Assembly: GCA_021160955.1 (NCBI GenBank)
Contig: JAGHBM010000059.1
Span: forward strand, 1-5,960
Origin: Candidatus Aenigmatarchaeota archaeon
GTDB lineage: Archaea > Aenigmatarchaeota > Aenigmatarchaeia > PWEA01 > JAGHBM01
Direction of reading: 5' to 3'
Length of the DNA: 5,960 nucleotides
Below are positions 1 through 4,178 of this stretch, in pieces. A program made the position numbers and the translations under genes. The notes under the pieces were generated by a model. The model did no database searches. It saw nothing but the letters and a program-made list of their open reading frames with translations, and was not told where the DNA came from. Numbering within the stretch: the first letter of the stretch is position 1; the number at the start of each line of letters is the position of its first letter.

Positions 1-342
1 AGGTGCAATTTCTTTTACTTTTTGAGATATATATTTTCTAGGATTTTTGTTGAAAATTTCATCAGATAAAAAAATCCCCATTATTTTATCTCCTATTCGT
101 GGAAAGTCTTCGTGCTGTATATTTCTACTGTCATCGACAGATCCCAAGTATTTCATAATATTGGGTGCTGTTGGTCCATGAAGTAACGCATTGTCAGTGC
201 AATAAAAAATTGCAGCTCCAAATTTTTCCCTTGTTTCTTCTCTCCAGTCCATAATAATTATATTTTTGTTGTAGTCTCCTGTATCAGTTTCCAGCATCCA
301 AATACGATCTAAGAAATCACCACTCATTAAACCACCACTCAT
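1..342 (-). CDS. Partial hypothetical protein (N-terminal ~114 residues)
   Basis: This reading frame is open on the minus strand from ATG 342 to the left edge, so the C-terminus lies outside the window. It reads MSGGLMSGDFLDRIWMLE..., continues through segments such as IIIMDWREETREKFG and FYCTDNALLHGP, and is still open at KVKEIAP. It is soluble-looking, with acidic and aromatic residues and no membrane segment or signal peptide. I do not recognise the family. An in-frame stop (399-397) precedes ATG 342, which is the first ATG. ATG 327 is an alternative start: it has GGTGG just upstream and fits the distance from the TATA box at 368-360 better. The frame is supported by uninterrupted coding over more than 110 codons in AT-rich DNA and by the promoter. 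The function is unknown. Confidence 0.7.
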   Translation of the reverse strand, partial: MSGGLMSGDFLDRIWMLETDTGDYNKNIIIMDWREETREKFGAAIFYCTDNALLHGPTAPNIMKYLGSVDDSRNIQHEDFPRIGDKIMGIFLSDEIFNKNPRKYISQKVKEIAP

Positions 343-359
343 AAATATGATGATAAAAT

Positions 360-368
360 TATTTAAAT
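360..368 (-). promoter_or_regulatory. TATA box of the leftward gene
   Basis: On the minus strand the sequence is ACATTTAAATA (370-360), a good archaeal TATA element. Its centre at about 364 predicts transcription starting near 338-336. That lies just inside the outer ATG (342) and about 10 nt before ATG 327, so the mRNA would have a very short leader or none. The same 11-mer serves the divergent gene on the right. Confidence 0.6.
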
Positions 369-462
369 GTGTGACGCAAGTAACCTTTAAATCTTTTTAG
401 ACTCCTTTGTAAGGCCATGTTTTCAATGAATTGTTTTTTTATTGACACTTTAAGGTAGTAAC

Positions 463-471
463 ATTTAAATA
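463..471 (+). promoter_or_regulatory. TATA box of the isoprenoid-synthase-like gene
   Basis: ACATTTAAATA lies at 461-471, with its centre 27 nt before the A of ATG 494. This is the classic archaeal TATA-to-start distance, so the transcript should be leaderless. No GGTGA-type ribosome binding site is seen before ATG 494, which agrees with this. Confidence 0.65.
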
Positions 472-493
472 CTTTTTCTACAATATTCTTGCT

Positions 494-1339
494 ATGTTTG
501 ATTATTTCAATAAATTCGTTTTTGGGCCAATGAATTGGTTGAAGCATTTCGAAAAGACCAGTATGTATCTTGGTTCAAATGAAAAGGAGTTCATACGAAA
601 ATACGTCAAAAGAAGAAAAGTTGATAGATTCTTCCCCATATTTCAAAAGATCGGTGAGGATATTGCTGGTATAGAAGCAGAAAAAATAACCAAGAGTCTC
701 ATCGTTGATTTTGTTGCTGCAGTTAAAATAATAGATGATTACATCGACCAGAAAGAAGATGACATTCAAGTCATATACGATCTTTTTGAAGAAGGGAGAG
801 AAATTCATCCAAGATTGAAAACTTTGAAAAAATGGTTGAAATCTATACAAGAGACCATAGAAGACAAGTACGAGATTTTTGAAAGGTCGATACCGAAAGG
901 CATAGAAGCAGTAAGATGTGAGATGAGTGTTGAGGACTTGGAAAGTGCATTGGTGGCGACTAAAAAATCAGGAGAATTAGGGATGGATTTTATTGCGGAT
1001 CTGATGGAGGTCTATTCTGACGAGAGCGTGGACAAAAACGTGAGAAATGGTTTGAGATCCATAGGATTCATGGCGAATCTCTTGGATGATGTGGCAGATA
1101 TGAAAGAAGATTACGGCATCAGAAAAACCTCTCCAATTCTGTTGTATGAAAGTTATAGGGAAGATCATCCGAAGCAAAAGGCAAAAAAACTTGCCGTCAA
1201 AGAAACAAGGAGAATCGCAGAGAAAATATACAAGAGTGGTATGAAAAATATCGAAAGAAAAGATAGGTACAGATTATTGGGTAACCTTATAAAACTAAAA
1301 TATGGAATGATCGCAAAGAAAAAGTTGAAAGAGTTTTAG
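494..1339 (+). CDS. Class I isoprenoid synthase-like protein (squalene/phytoene synthase-type motifs)
   Basis: This 281-residue, mostly helical protein carries the two aspartate-rich motifs of class I isoprenoid synthases, which hold Mg2+ and the substrate diphosphate. Motif 1 is DDYID at residues 81-85 (DDxxD). Motif 2 is ANLLDDVADMKED at about 194-206, followed by YGIRKTSPILL. The second motif resembles the ANxLRDVxED...Lp block of squalene/phytoene synthases more than the DDxxD of chain-elongating prenyl transferases. The R before D in that block is replaced by D198. Length is close to that of phytoene synthases (about 280-300). There is no signal peptide or clear membrane segment, and the C-terminus is very lysine-rich. 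The start at ATG 494 fits a leaderless transcript. The gene appears monocistronic. Product and substrate cannot be named; head-to-head condensation is possible but unproven. Confidence 0.7.
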   Translation: MFDYFNKFVFGPMNWLKHFEKTSMYLGSNEKEFIRKYVKRRKVDRFFPIFQKIGEDIAGIEAEKITKSLIVDFVAAVKIIDDYIDQKEDDIQVIYDLFEEGREIHPRLKTLKKWLKSIQETIEDKYEIFERSIPKGIEAVRCEMSVEDLESALVATKKSGELGMDFIADLMEVYSDESVDKNVRNGLRSIGFMANLLDDVADMKEDYGIRKTSPILLYESYREDHPKQKAKKLAVKETRRIAEKIYKSGMKNIERKDRYRLLGNLIKLKYGMIAKKKLKEF

Positions 1340-1369
1340 TCAAAATTTTTGATAATTTCTAGATTTTTC

Positions 1370-1390
1370 AATTATTTATGAATAATTTTT
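1370..1390 (+). terminator. AT hairpin plus T-tract after the isoprenoid gene
   Basis: AATTATT (1370-1376) and AATAATT (1381-1387) form a 7-bp stem around loop TATG, and the 3' arm merges into TTTTT (1386-1390). Further T runs at 1346-1350 and 1364-1368 lie between this and the stop codon at 1337-1339. Archaeal termination depends mainly on U-tracts, so any of these could end the rightward transcript. The hairpin is AT-only and weak. Confidence 0.45.
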
Positions 1391-1394
1391 CATC

Positions 1395-1411
1395 AAAAAA
1401 ATAATAAAAAA
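1395..1411 (-). terminator. U-rich terminator for the uS7 operon
   Basis: Read on the minus strand this stretch gives T6, ATT, A, T7, the strongest U-tract downstream of the uS7 stop codon (1581-1579). It would leave a 3' UTR of about 170 nt. A closer but shorter T5 run lies at 1506-1502. Position and composition fit archaeal U-tract termination. Confidence 0.45.
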
Positions 1412-1519
1412 GTTGATCCATCATCTTTTCTGTTGGATGTGTAATTCCAATTCAACCATTCGACCACATATAAGAATTAGATATGAAATCTATTTATGCA
1501 TTAAAAACGCCGAACAACA

Positions 1520-1579
1520 GATTTGATAGAATTGGATGAAAACTGAATAAAGATTTTGATAGAATTCGCATATTGGATT
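1520..1579. repeat. Imperfect direct repeat in the uS7 3' region
   Basis: GATTTGATAGAATT at 1520-1533 recurs as GATTTTGATAGAATT at 1552-1566. Both copies are followed by TTGGAT (at once in the first, after a short insertion in the second). The rest of the intergenic stretch 1340-1578 holds terminator-like tracts and no convincing gene. The role is unknown, and in AT-rich DNA this may be a chance duplication. Confidence 0.4.
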
Positions 1580-2175
1580 TATCTTGCACCTTCGGCTTCC
1601 CTTTCAAGTCTTTCTTTCTCTTGAATGGCCGTCGAGTCCTTCGAGTTGTTGTAAGCCGCTATTATCTCGTCTGCCAAACTTTCTTCTATAGATTTTTTGC
1701 TGTTGAACGCCTTGTGGTATGCTCCTTGGGCAAAATATCTGAGGGCCAGATCAACCCTTCTCTGTGGGGCAGTTACAACTGCTTTTCTGACTATTATCGC
1801 TCCCATTTGGTACGATGAAACCTCCTCCCTCAACGCGGCATTTTCCAAGGCTCTCACGAAGACTTCTATCGGGTTCTTACCGGTTTTTTCCTCTATTATC
1901 TCGAAGCATCTCTTGACAATGTTGTATGCAGTCATGCTCTTTCCAACGTTCTCTCCAGAGGTGAGCTTATGTTTTTTACCCCTGTGTCCCGGAACAAAAA
2001 GGTGATTCATCAACCTTTCAACAATGCTTATATCGCTCTTATAAAACTTCTTTCTCGCGTGTCTTCCGTGAGACATTCTGGGAACTAAAACAGGTTTTAG
2101 GTTTATATATCTTTTGAGTCCAGGATCTTTTACTTCAACGTCAGTTGACCACTTATTGAATATTTTTATGTCCGT
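1579..2175 (-). CDS. rps7: Small-subunit ribosomal protein uS7 (S7), apparent non-standard start codon
   Basis: uS7 nucleates folding of the 3' major domain of 16S rRNA and lines the E-site side of the head. Family hallmarks include GRH at 36-38 (numbered from ACG 2175), the KSDISIVERLMNHLF helix, NPIEVFVRALENAALREEV, and APQRRVDLALRYFAQGAY. The first ATG in frame is 2076, and starting there gives 165 residues. The frame stays open upstream, however, and encodes IKIFNKWST, then VEVKDPGLKRYINLKPVL, which is the conserved archaeal uS7 N-terminus. No ATG, GTG or TTG occurs between the in-frame stop (2181-2179) and ATG 2076. A strong AAGGTGAT site (2190-2183) sits 7 nt before ACG 2175, giving a 198-residue protein starting (M)DIKIF. 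ACG 2178 or ATA 2169 are alternatives, as is a base error. The gene lies 8 nt after the uS12 stop, so the two are translationally coupled. Confidence 0.9.
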   Translation of the reverse strand, partial: TDIKIFNKWSTDVEVKDPGLKRYINLKPVLVPRMSHGRHARKKFYKSDISIVERLMNHLFVPGHRGKKHKLTSGENVGKSMTAYNIVKRCFEIIEEKTGKNPIEVFVRALENAALREEVSSYQMGAIIVRKAVVTAPQRRVDLALRYFAQGAYHKAFNSKKSIEESLADEIIAAYNNSKDSTAIQEKERLEREAEGAR

Positions 2176-2182
2176 CGTTCAA

Positions 2183-2190
2183 ATCACCTT
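2183..2190 (-). promoter_or_regulatory. Ribosome binding site of uS7, overlapping the uS12 stop
   Basis: AAGGTGAT on the minus strand is a near-perfect match to the archaeal anti-Shine-Dalgarno sequence. It contains the TGA stop codon of uS12 (2186-2184). Its position points to initiation near 2178-2169, not at ATG 2076, which lies more than 100 nt away. This decides the N-terminus of uS7. Confidence 0.75.
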
Positions 2191-2609
2191 GTTGGTTTTT
2201 GCTTTCTTCCAGTTCTAAGCTCTTCAAGTGCGATTCCATTAACCTTGACAACTTTCCATTTTATTCCCCACATTGAACCCTTGGCTCCTCCCTGTGATGC
2301 GCCTATTCCTTCGACTAAAACTTCGTCGTGTTCATCTATGAATTGAATGGCTTTGTCTCTTGGGCAAAATGCCGTGATCTGCTTACCATTTTTTATCAAT
2401 TGGACTCTAACTGCTTTTATGAGGCCCGAATGAGGCTGTTTTTGTTCTACAAACTTTTTCTCCAAAACGATTCCTCGGGCCTGAGGAGCTCCTTCGAGGG
2501 GATCGCTCTTTTTCTTCAGATTCAGAACTCTTCTCCTATAACTAATTTCCTTCCATCTTTGCTTTTTCCTATTTTGTCTCAATCTTCTTGCCGAAAACAT
2601 ACCTGGCAT
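2184..2609 (-). CDS. rps12: Small-subunit ribosomal protein uS12 (S12)
   Basis: This 141-residue protein sits at the decoding centre of the 30S subunit. Family blocks are GAPQARGIVLEK (40-51), QPHSGLIKAVRVQL (58-71), ITAFCPRDKAIQFIDEHDEV (78-97) and the C-terminal KQKPTR. The archaeal/eukaryal form is clear from the block leading to VRVQL and the IDEHDEV motif. Two oddities are visible. The N-terminus is a few residues shorter than in typical archaeal proteins. The usually invariant PNSA loop that contacts the codon-anticodon helix reads PHSG (59-62), and the following IRK is LIK. The start ATG 2609 has GAGGTTGAT just upstream, overlapping the stop of the Zn-ribbon gene. uS7 follows in the usual order, but the normal NusA neighbour is missing. 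Confidence 0.95.
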   Translation of the reverse strand: MPGMFSARRLRQNRKKQRWKEISYRRRVLNLKKKSDPLEGAPQARGIVLEKKFVEQKQPHSGLIKAVRVQLIKNGKQITAFCPRDKAIQFIDEHDEVLVEGIGASQGGAKGSMWGIKWKVVKVNGIALEELRTGRKQKPTR

Positions 2610-2619
2610 CTTATCAACC

Positions 2620-2784
2620 TCATGGTCCTACAAATCCACACTTCTCGCATTTATAAGGTACTTTTCTCGCTCTACATCTTTCGCATCTGATTATCTCAGT
2701 CTCTCCGCAATTTGGACACTTGAATCTAACAAAATTCTCTTCCGTTACTATGTTAACACCGCAAGTGCTGCATCTCATTTCCAT
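2620..2784 (-). CDS. Small Zn-ribbon RNA-binding protein (COG2888/HVO_2753-like)
   Basis: This 54-residue protein starts MEMRCSTCGV and ends KCGFVGP. It has four CxxC knuckles: CSTC (5-8), CPNC (23-26), CERC (34-37) and CEKC (46-49). That is enough for two zinc sites. The spacing, the basic residues between knuckles and the GF[MV]GP tail match the archaeal Zn-ribbon family predicted to bind RNA and act in translation. Assignment to that family is from memory of its motif pattern. It is the first gene of a three-gene operon, with its TGA 10 nt before uS12 and forming part of the uS12 ribosome binding site. This supports a translation-linked role. Upstream, GAGTGGG (2796-2790) could be the ribosome binding site. 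The molecular function is not established by the sequence. Confidence 0.85.
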   Translation of the reverse strand: MEMRCSTCGVNIVTEENFVRFKCPNCGETEIIRCERCRARKVPYKCEKCGFVGP

Positions 2785-2824
2785 TTTTCCCACTCTTTTT
2801 AATATGGTAAACTGATTTAAAAAG

Positions 2825-2832
2825 TTATTATA
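2825..2832 (-). promoter_or_regulatory. Probable TATA box of the Zn-ribbon-uS12-uS7 operon
   Basis: TATAATAA on the minus strand is centred about 44 nt before ATG 2784. This predicts a start near 2802 and an 18-nt leader that includes GAGTGGG. The AT-rich stretch also contains TTTAAA nearer the gene and the tRNA promoter farther away, so the exact element is uncertain. Confidence 0.4.
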
Positions 2833-2843
2833 GAACTTAAAAC

Positions 2844-2853
2844 TATATAAATA
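2844..2853 (+). promoter_or_regulatory. TATA box of the tRNA-Arg gene
   Basis: TATATAAATA preceded by AAAC is a strong archaeal TATA element. Its centre is about 44 nt before tRNA position 1, so transcription would begin near 2876 and leave a leader of about 17 nt for RNase P to remove. Confidence 0.55.
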
Positions 2854-2927
2854 TAAGTTTTTACATGAGGACCTGGTTAATGGATTTATTATGCCCCCGT
2901 GGTCTAGTGGATATGATGCGACCCTGC

Positions 2928-2988
2928 GGAAGCTTTTACTCGGCGCAAAAGCTTCAGCAAAACTGGCTCGGTGAAGGAAGCTTTTACT
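2928..2988 (+). repeat. 13-nt direct repeat across exon 1/intron 1
   Basis: GGAAGCTTTTACT occurs at 2928-2940 and again at 2976-2988, 48 nt apart. The first copy spans the 5' splice site and starts with anticodon base 36. AAAAGCTTC at 2947-2955 is complementary to nine bases of both copies, so it can pair with either one but not both. Confidence 0.85.
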
Positions 2989-3025
2989 TCGACAAAGAGA
3001 TTAATTGAGATCAAGGGCTGGAGTG
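2930..3025 (+). other. tRNA intron 1, canonical position 37/38 (96 nt)
   Basis: A BHB splice motif can be drawn. The outer helix is the anticodon stem CGACC/GGTCG. The central helix is CUGC (2924-2927) with GGAG (3020-3023), three pairs and one G-G mismatch. The bulges are GG|A (2928-2930) and UG|A (3024-3026), both cut after their second base. The inner helix AGCUUUU (2931-2937) with AAGGGCU (3013-3019) has seven pairs. Because AG dinucleotides flank the junctions, a shift of one base either way gives the same mature tRNA. A further 9-bp helix inside the intron is 2947-2955 with 2977-2985. No C/D-box or protein-coding content was seen. Confidence 0.85.
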
Positions 3026-3040
3026 AGGTCGTGACCCGAG

Positions 3041-3126
3041 AAACCTTTTTGCAGAATCCTTTTATGGGTTAAGTTGGTGAAAAAGCGTTCACGGAAAATG
3101 AAAATTTTTAAAAAAGGTTTCGGGAA
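3041..3126 (+). other. tRNA intron 2, non-canonical T-arm position 53/54 (86 nt)
   Basis: The BHB is near ideal. The central helix CCCG (3035-3038) pairs with CGGG (3121-3124), four Watson-Crick pairs. The bulges are AG|A (3039-3041) and AA|U (3125-3127), cut symmetrically after the second base. The outer helix is UGA (3032-3034) with UCA (3128-3130). The inner helix AAACCUUUUU (3041-3050) pairs with AAAAAGGUUU (3111-3120), so A3041 could pair with U3120 and shrink one bulge. Two small hairpins follow inside: 3055-3059 with 3066-3070, and 3077-3081 with 3088-3092. Removing it restores the T stem CCGAG/CTCGG and a standard TTCAAAT loop. Confidence 0.88.
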
Positions 3127-3155
3127 TTCAAATCTCGGCGGGGGCACCAGCACTT

Positions 3156-3164
3156 ATTTAAATA
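3156..3164 (+). promoter_or_regulatory. TATA box of the lipid operon
   Basis: ATTTAAATA begins 6 nt after the encoded CCA of the tRNA. Its centre is 29 nt before ATG 3189, which predicts a leaderless mRNA from that ATG. It is also evidence that translation starts at 3189 and not at the in-frame TTG 3165. Confidence 0.6.
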
Positions 3165-3188
3165 TTGGTTCTTGACATAGATTTCTTT

Positions 3189-3596
3189 ATGTTGACCAAA
3201 GGAACCGTTTTTTTGATTGGCTGTGCATTGGTACCGAGTCCTCCGTCACCGTGTCCGGACTTTGGTTTGCAAATTCTTCTCGTACTTCTCATAGGGGTGT
3301 TATCACCCAAAATATTGATAAAACCAGTTACGATATTTCTAATATACCTCGGTAGATTCACGAGATGGATCTTTGGTAAAATCCCTGGAATAAGGGTAAT
3401 CGTGTATAAAACAGACGATGCTATAAAGAAGTTCGAATCAGAAATACAAAAGAAAAGAGAGTTTGAGAACAGGTATGTGAACTTCCTATACAAAATAATT
3501 ATAAAGGACGATCTGTTTCAGAGGATACTCTTTGGATACTTCGTTACGACGGTTTTGGGTGCAGTTTTGATGTTAATATCGATATTTTGCATGTAG
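3189..3596 (+). CDS. Small membrane protein of unknown function, first gene of the lipid operon
   Basis: From ATG 3189 this is a 135-residue protein. It has a hydrophobic N-terminal segment (about residues 5-20), a short PSPPSPCPDFG linker, a second hydrophobic stretch (about 31-58), then FTRWIFGKIPGIRV. A charged, probably helical region rich in K and E follows (about 73-100). A C-terminal membrane segment, FGYFVTTVLGAVLMLISIF, completes it. I do not recognise the family. An in-frame TTG at 3165 would add eight residues, but the TATA spacing favours 3189. The last 10 nt overlap the start of the CDP-archaeol synthase gene, so the two are likely translationally coupled. A role in membrane lipid synthesis, or as a partner of the synthase, is inferred from position only. 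Confidence 0.75.
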   Translation: MLTKGTVFLIGCALVPSPPSPCPDFGLQILLVLLIGVLSPKILIKPVTIFLIYLGRFTRWIFGKIPGIRVIVYKTDDAIKKFESEIQKKREFENRYVNFLYKIIIKDDLFQRILFGYFVTTVLGAVLMLISIFCM

Positions 3597-4177
3597 TTAA
3601 ATTTTTTATTTGGTTCATTCCCAAAGTATTTATGGTTTCCCCGAACATAATGGTGTATTTTTTTATAGGTATATGGGTAATAATGCCCGCTTATTTTGCA
3701 AATGCTTTTGCACCACTTTCTCGAGGAAAAATGAGAATCGACGGTGGGAGGAAAATGTTTGGGAAGGATATATTTGGTGCTGGAAAAACCTGGGAAGGAT
3801 TTTTTTTAGGTGTAGTTGCCGGAACTTTATTTGGTGTGTTTGAGATTTTGATATATCCGTATCTCAATGTGGTTGCTGTGAGTTATGGTATCCAGTTACC
3901 TGAGCTCTCTTTAATCTCAGTCTTCTTCATATCACTCGGTGCAATGATCGGGGATTTGGCGGGTTCGTTCATAAAGAGAAGAATTGGTATTGAAAGAGGG
4001 GAATCCGCTCCACTTTTGGATCAACTTGACTTCGTTTTTGGTGCCTTTTTCTTTGCATTAATATTTATAAAAGTTCCCGCAGCTTCCATACTACTAATAA
4101 TAATATTTACACCATTGGTTCATCTAATTTCTTGTGCAATTGGGTATAAACTCGGTGTGAAAAAAGTTCCGTGGTAG
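3587..4177 (+). CDS. carS: CDP-archaeol synthase (CarS, DUF46 family)
   Basis: This enzyme transfers CMP from CTP to unsaturated archaetidic acid (digeranylgeranylglyceryl phosphate), making CDP-archaeol, the activated donor for archaeal polar lipids. The 196-residue protein is a polytopic membrane protein. Signature segments are MPAYFANAFAP (33-43), IDGGRKMFGKDIFGAGKTWEG (51-71), GAMIGDLAGSFIKRR (118-132) and ESAPLLDQLDFVFGA (139-153), with the usual KKVPW C-terminus. The conserved aspartates D123, D145 and D148 fit the CTP/Mg2+ site of the CDP-alcohol synthase fold. It is slightly longer than typical (about 170-180) because of the N-terminal stretch before residue 16, so ATG 3632 is a possible alternative start. 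It overlaps the upstream gene by 10 nt and lies 1 nt before the phosphatidyltransferase. Confidence 0.93.
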   Translation: MHVVKFFIWFIPKVFMVSPNIMVYFFIGIWVIMPAYFANAFAPLSRGKMRIDGGRKMFGKDIFGAGKTWEGFFLGVVAGTLFGVFEILIYPYLNVVAVSYGIQLPELSLISVFFISLGAMIGDLAGSFIKRRIGIERGESAPLLDQLDFVFGAFFFALIFIKVPAASILLIIIFTPLVHLISCAIGYKLGVKKVPW

Positions 4178-4178
4178 A

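Larger units (their letters stand above)
2893..3149 (+). tRNA. tRNA-Arg(GCG), three exons with two introns, CCA encoded
   Basis: Exon 1 (2893-2929) holds the 5' acceptor strand GCCCCCG, the D arm with AGTGGATA loop, the anticodon-stem strand CGACC, then CT and anticodon GCG (2926-2928) and G37. Exon 2 (3026-3040) holds A38, GGTCG pairing perfectly with CGACC, the variable bases TGAC, and the T-stem strand CCGAG. Exon 3 (3127-3149) holds the T loop TTCAAAT, CTCGG pairing with CCGAG, CGGGGGC pairing perfectly with the acceptor strand, discriminator A and an encoded CCA. The joined product is a 75-nt tRNA with all stems intact apart from a U-U and a G-U in the D stem. It should read CGC and CGU codons. 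Introns are 96 and 86 nt. Standard tRNA searches may miss it because the T arm is split. Confidence 0.9.

Noticed and set aside
359..547. 62-codon open frame on the minus strand
   Set aside because: It overlaps the divergent promoters and the start of the isoprenoid gene, is rich in rare-looking composition, and has no ribosome binding site or family features.
1436..1525. 29-codon small open frame in the convergent intergenic region
   Set aside because: It lies in AT-rich DNA between terminators, has no ribosome binding site and gives no recognisable peptide.
1573..2005. Open frames on the plus strand opposite uS7
   Set aside because: They are antisense shadows of a strongly conserved ribosomal gene. 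The translated sequences are cysteine- and leucine-rich with no recognisable motif.
2328..2690. 120-codon open frame on the plus strand opposite uS12 and the Zn-ribbon gene
   Set aside because: It is the antisense shadow of two real genes, and no promoter or ribosome binding site precedes it.
2930..3126. C/D-box guide RNA inside the tRNA introns
   Set aside because: No RUGAUGA box with a matching CUGA box at sensible spacing is present in either intron.
2893..3146. tRNA read as having a single large intron (T arm formed from 3' sequence only)
   Set aside because: The bases just before TTCAAAT at the 3' end (GGGAA) do not pair with CTCGG, whereas CCGAG at 3036-3040 pairs perfectly. The second intron is therefore required.
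3158..3493. 111-codon open frame on the minus strand
   Set aside because: It runs antisense to the first gene of the lipid operon. The plus frame has a TATA box, correct spacing and coupling to carS.
3610..3843. 77-codon plus frame inside carS
   Set aside because: It is an out-of-frame shadow of carS, which matches its family over its full length.
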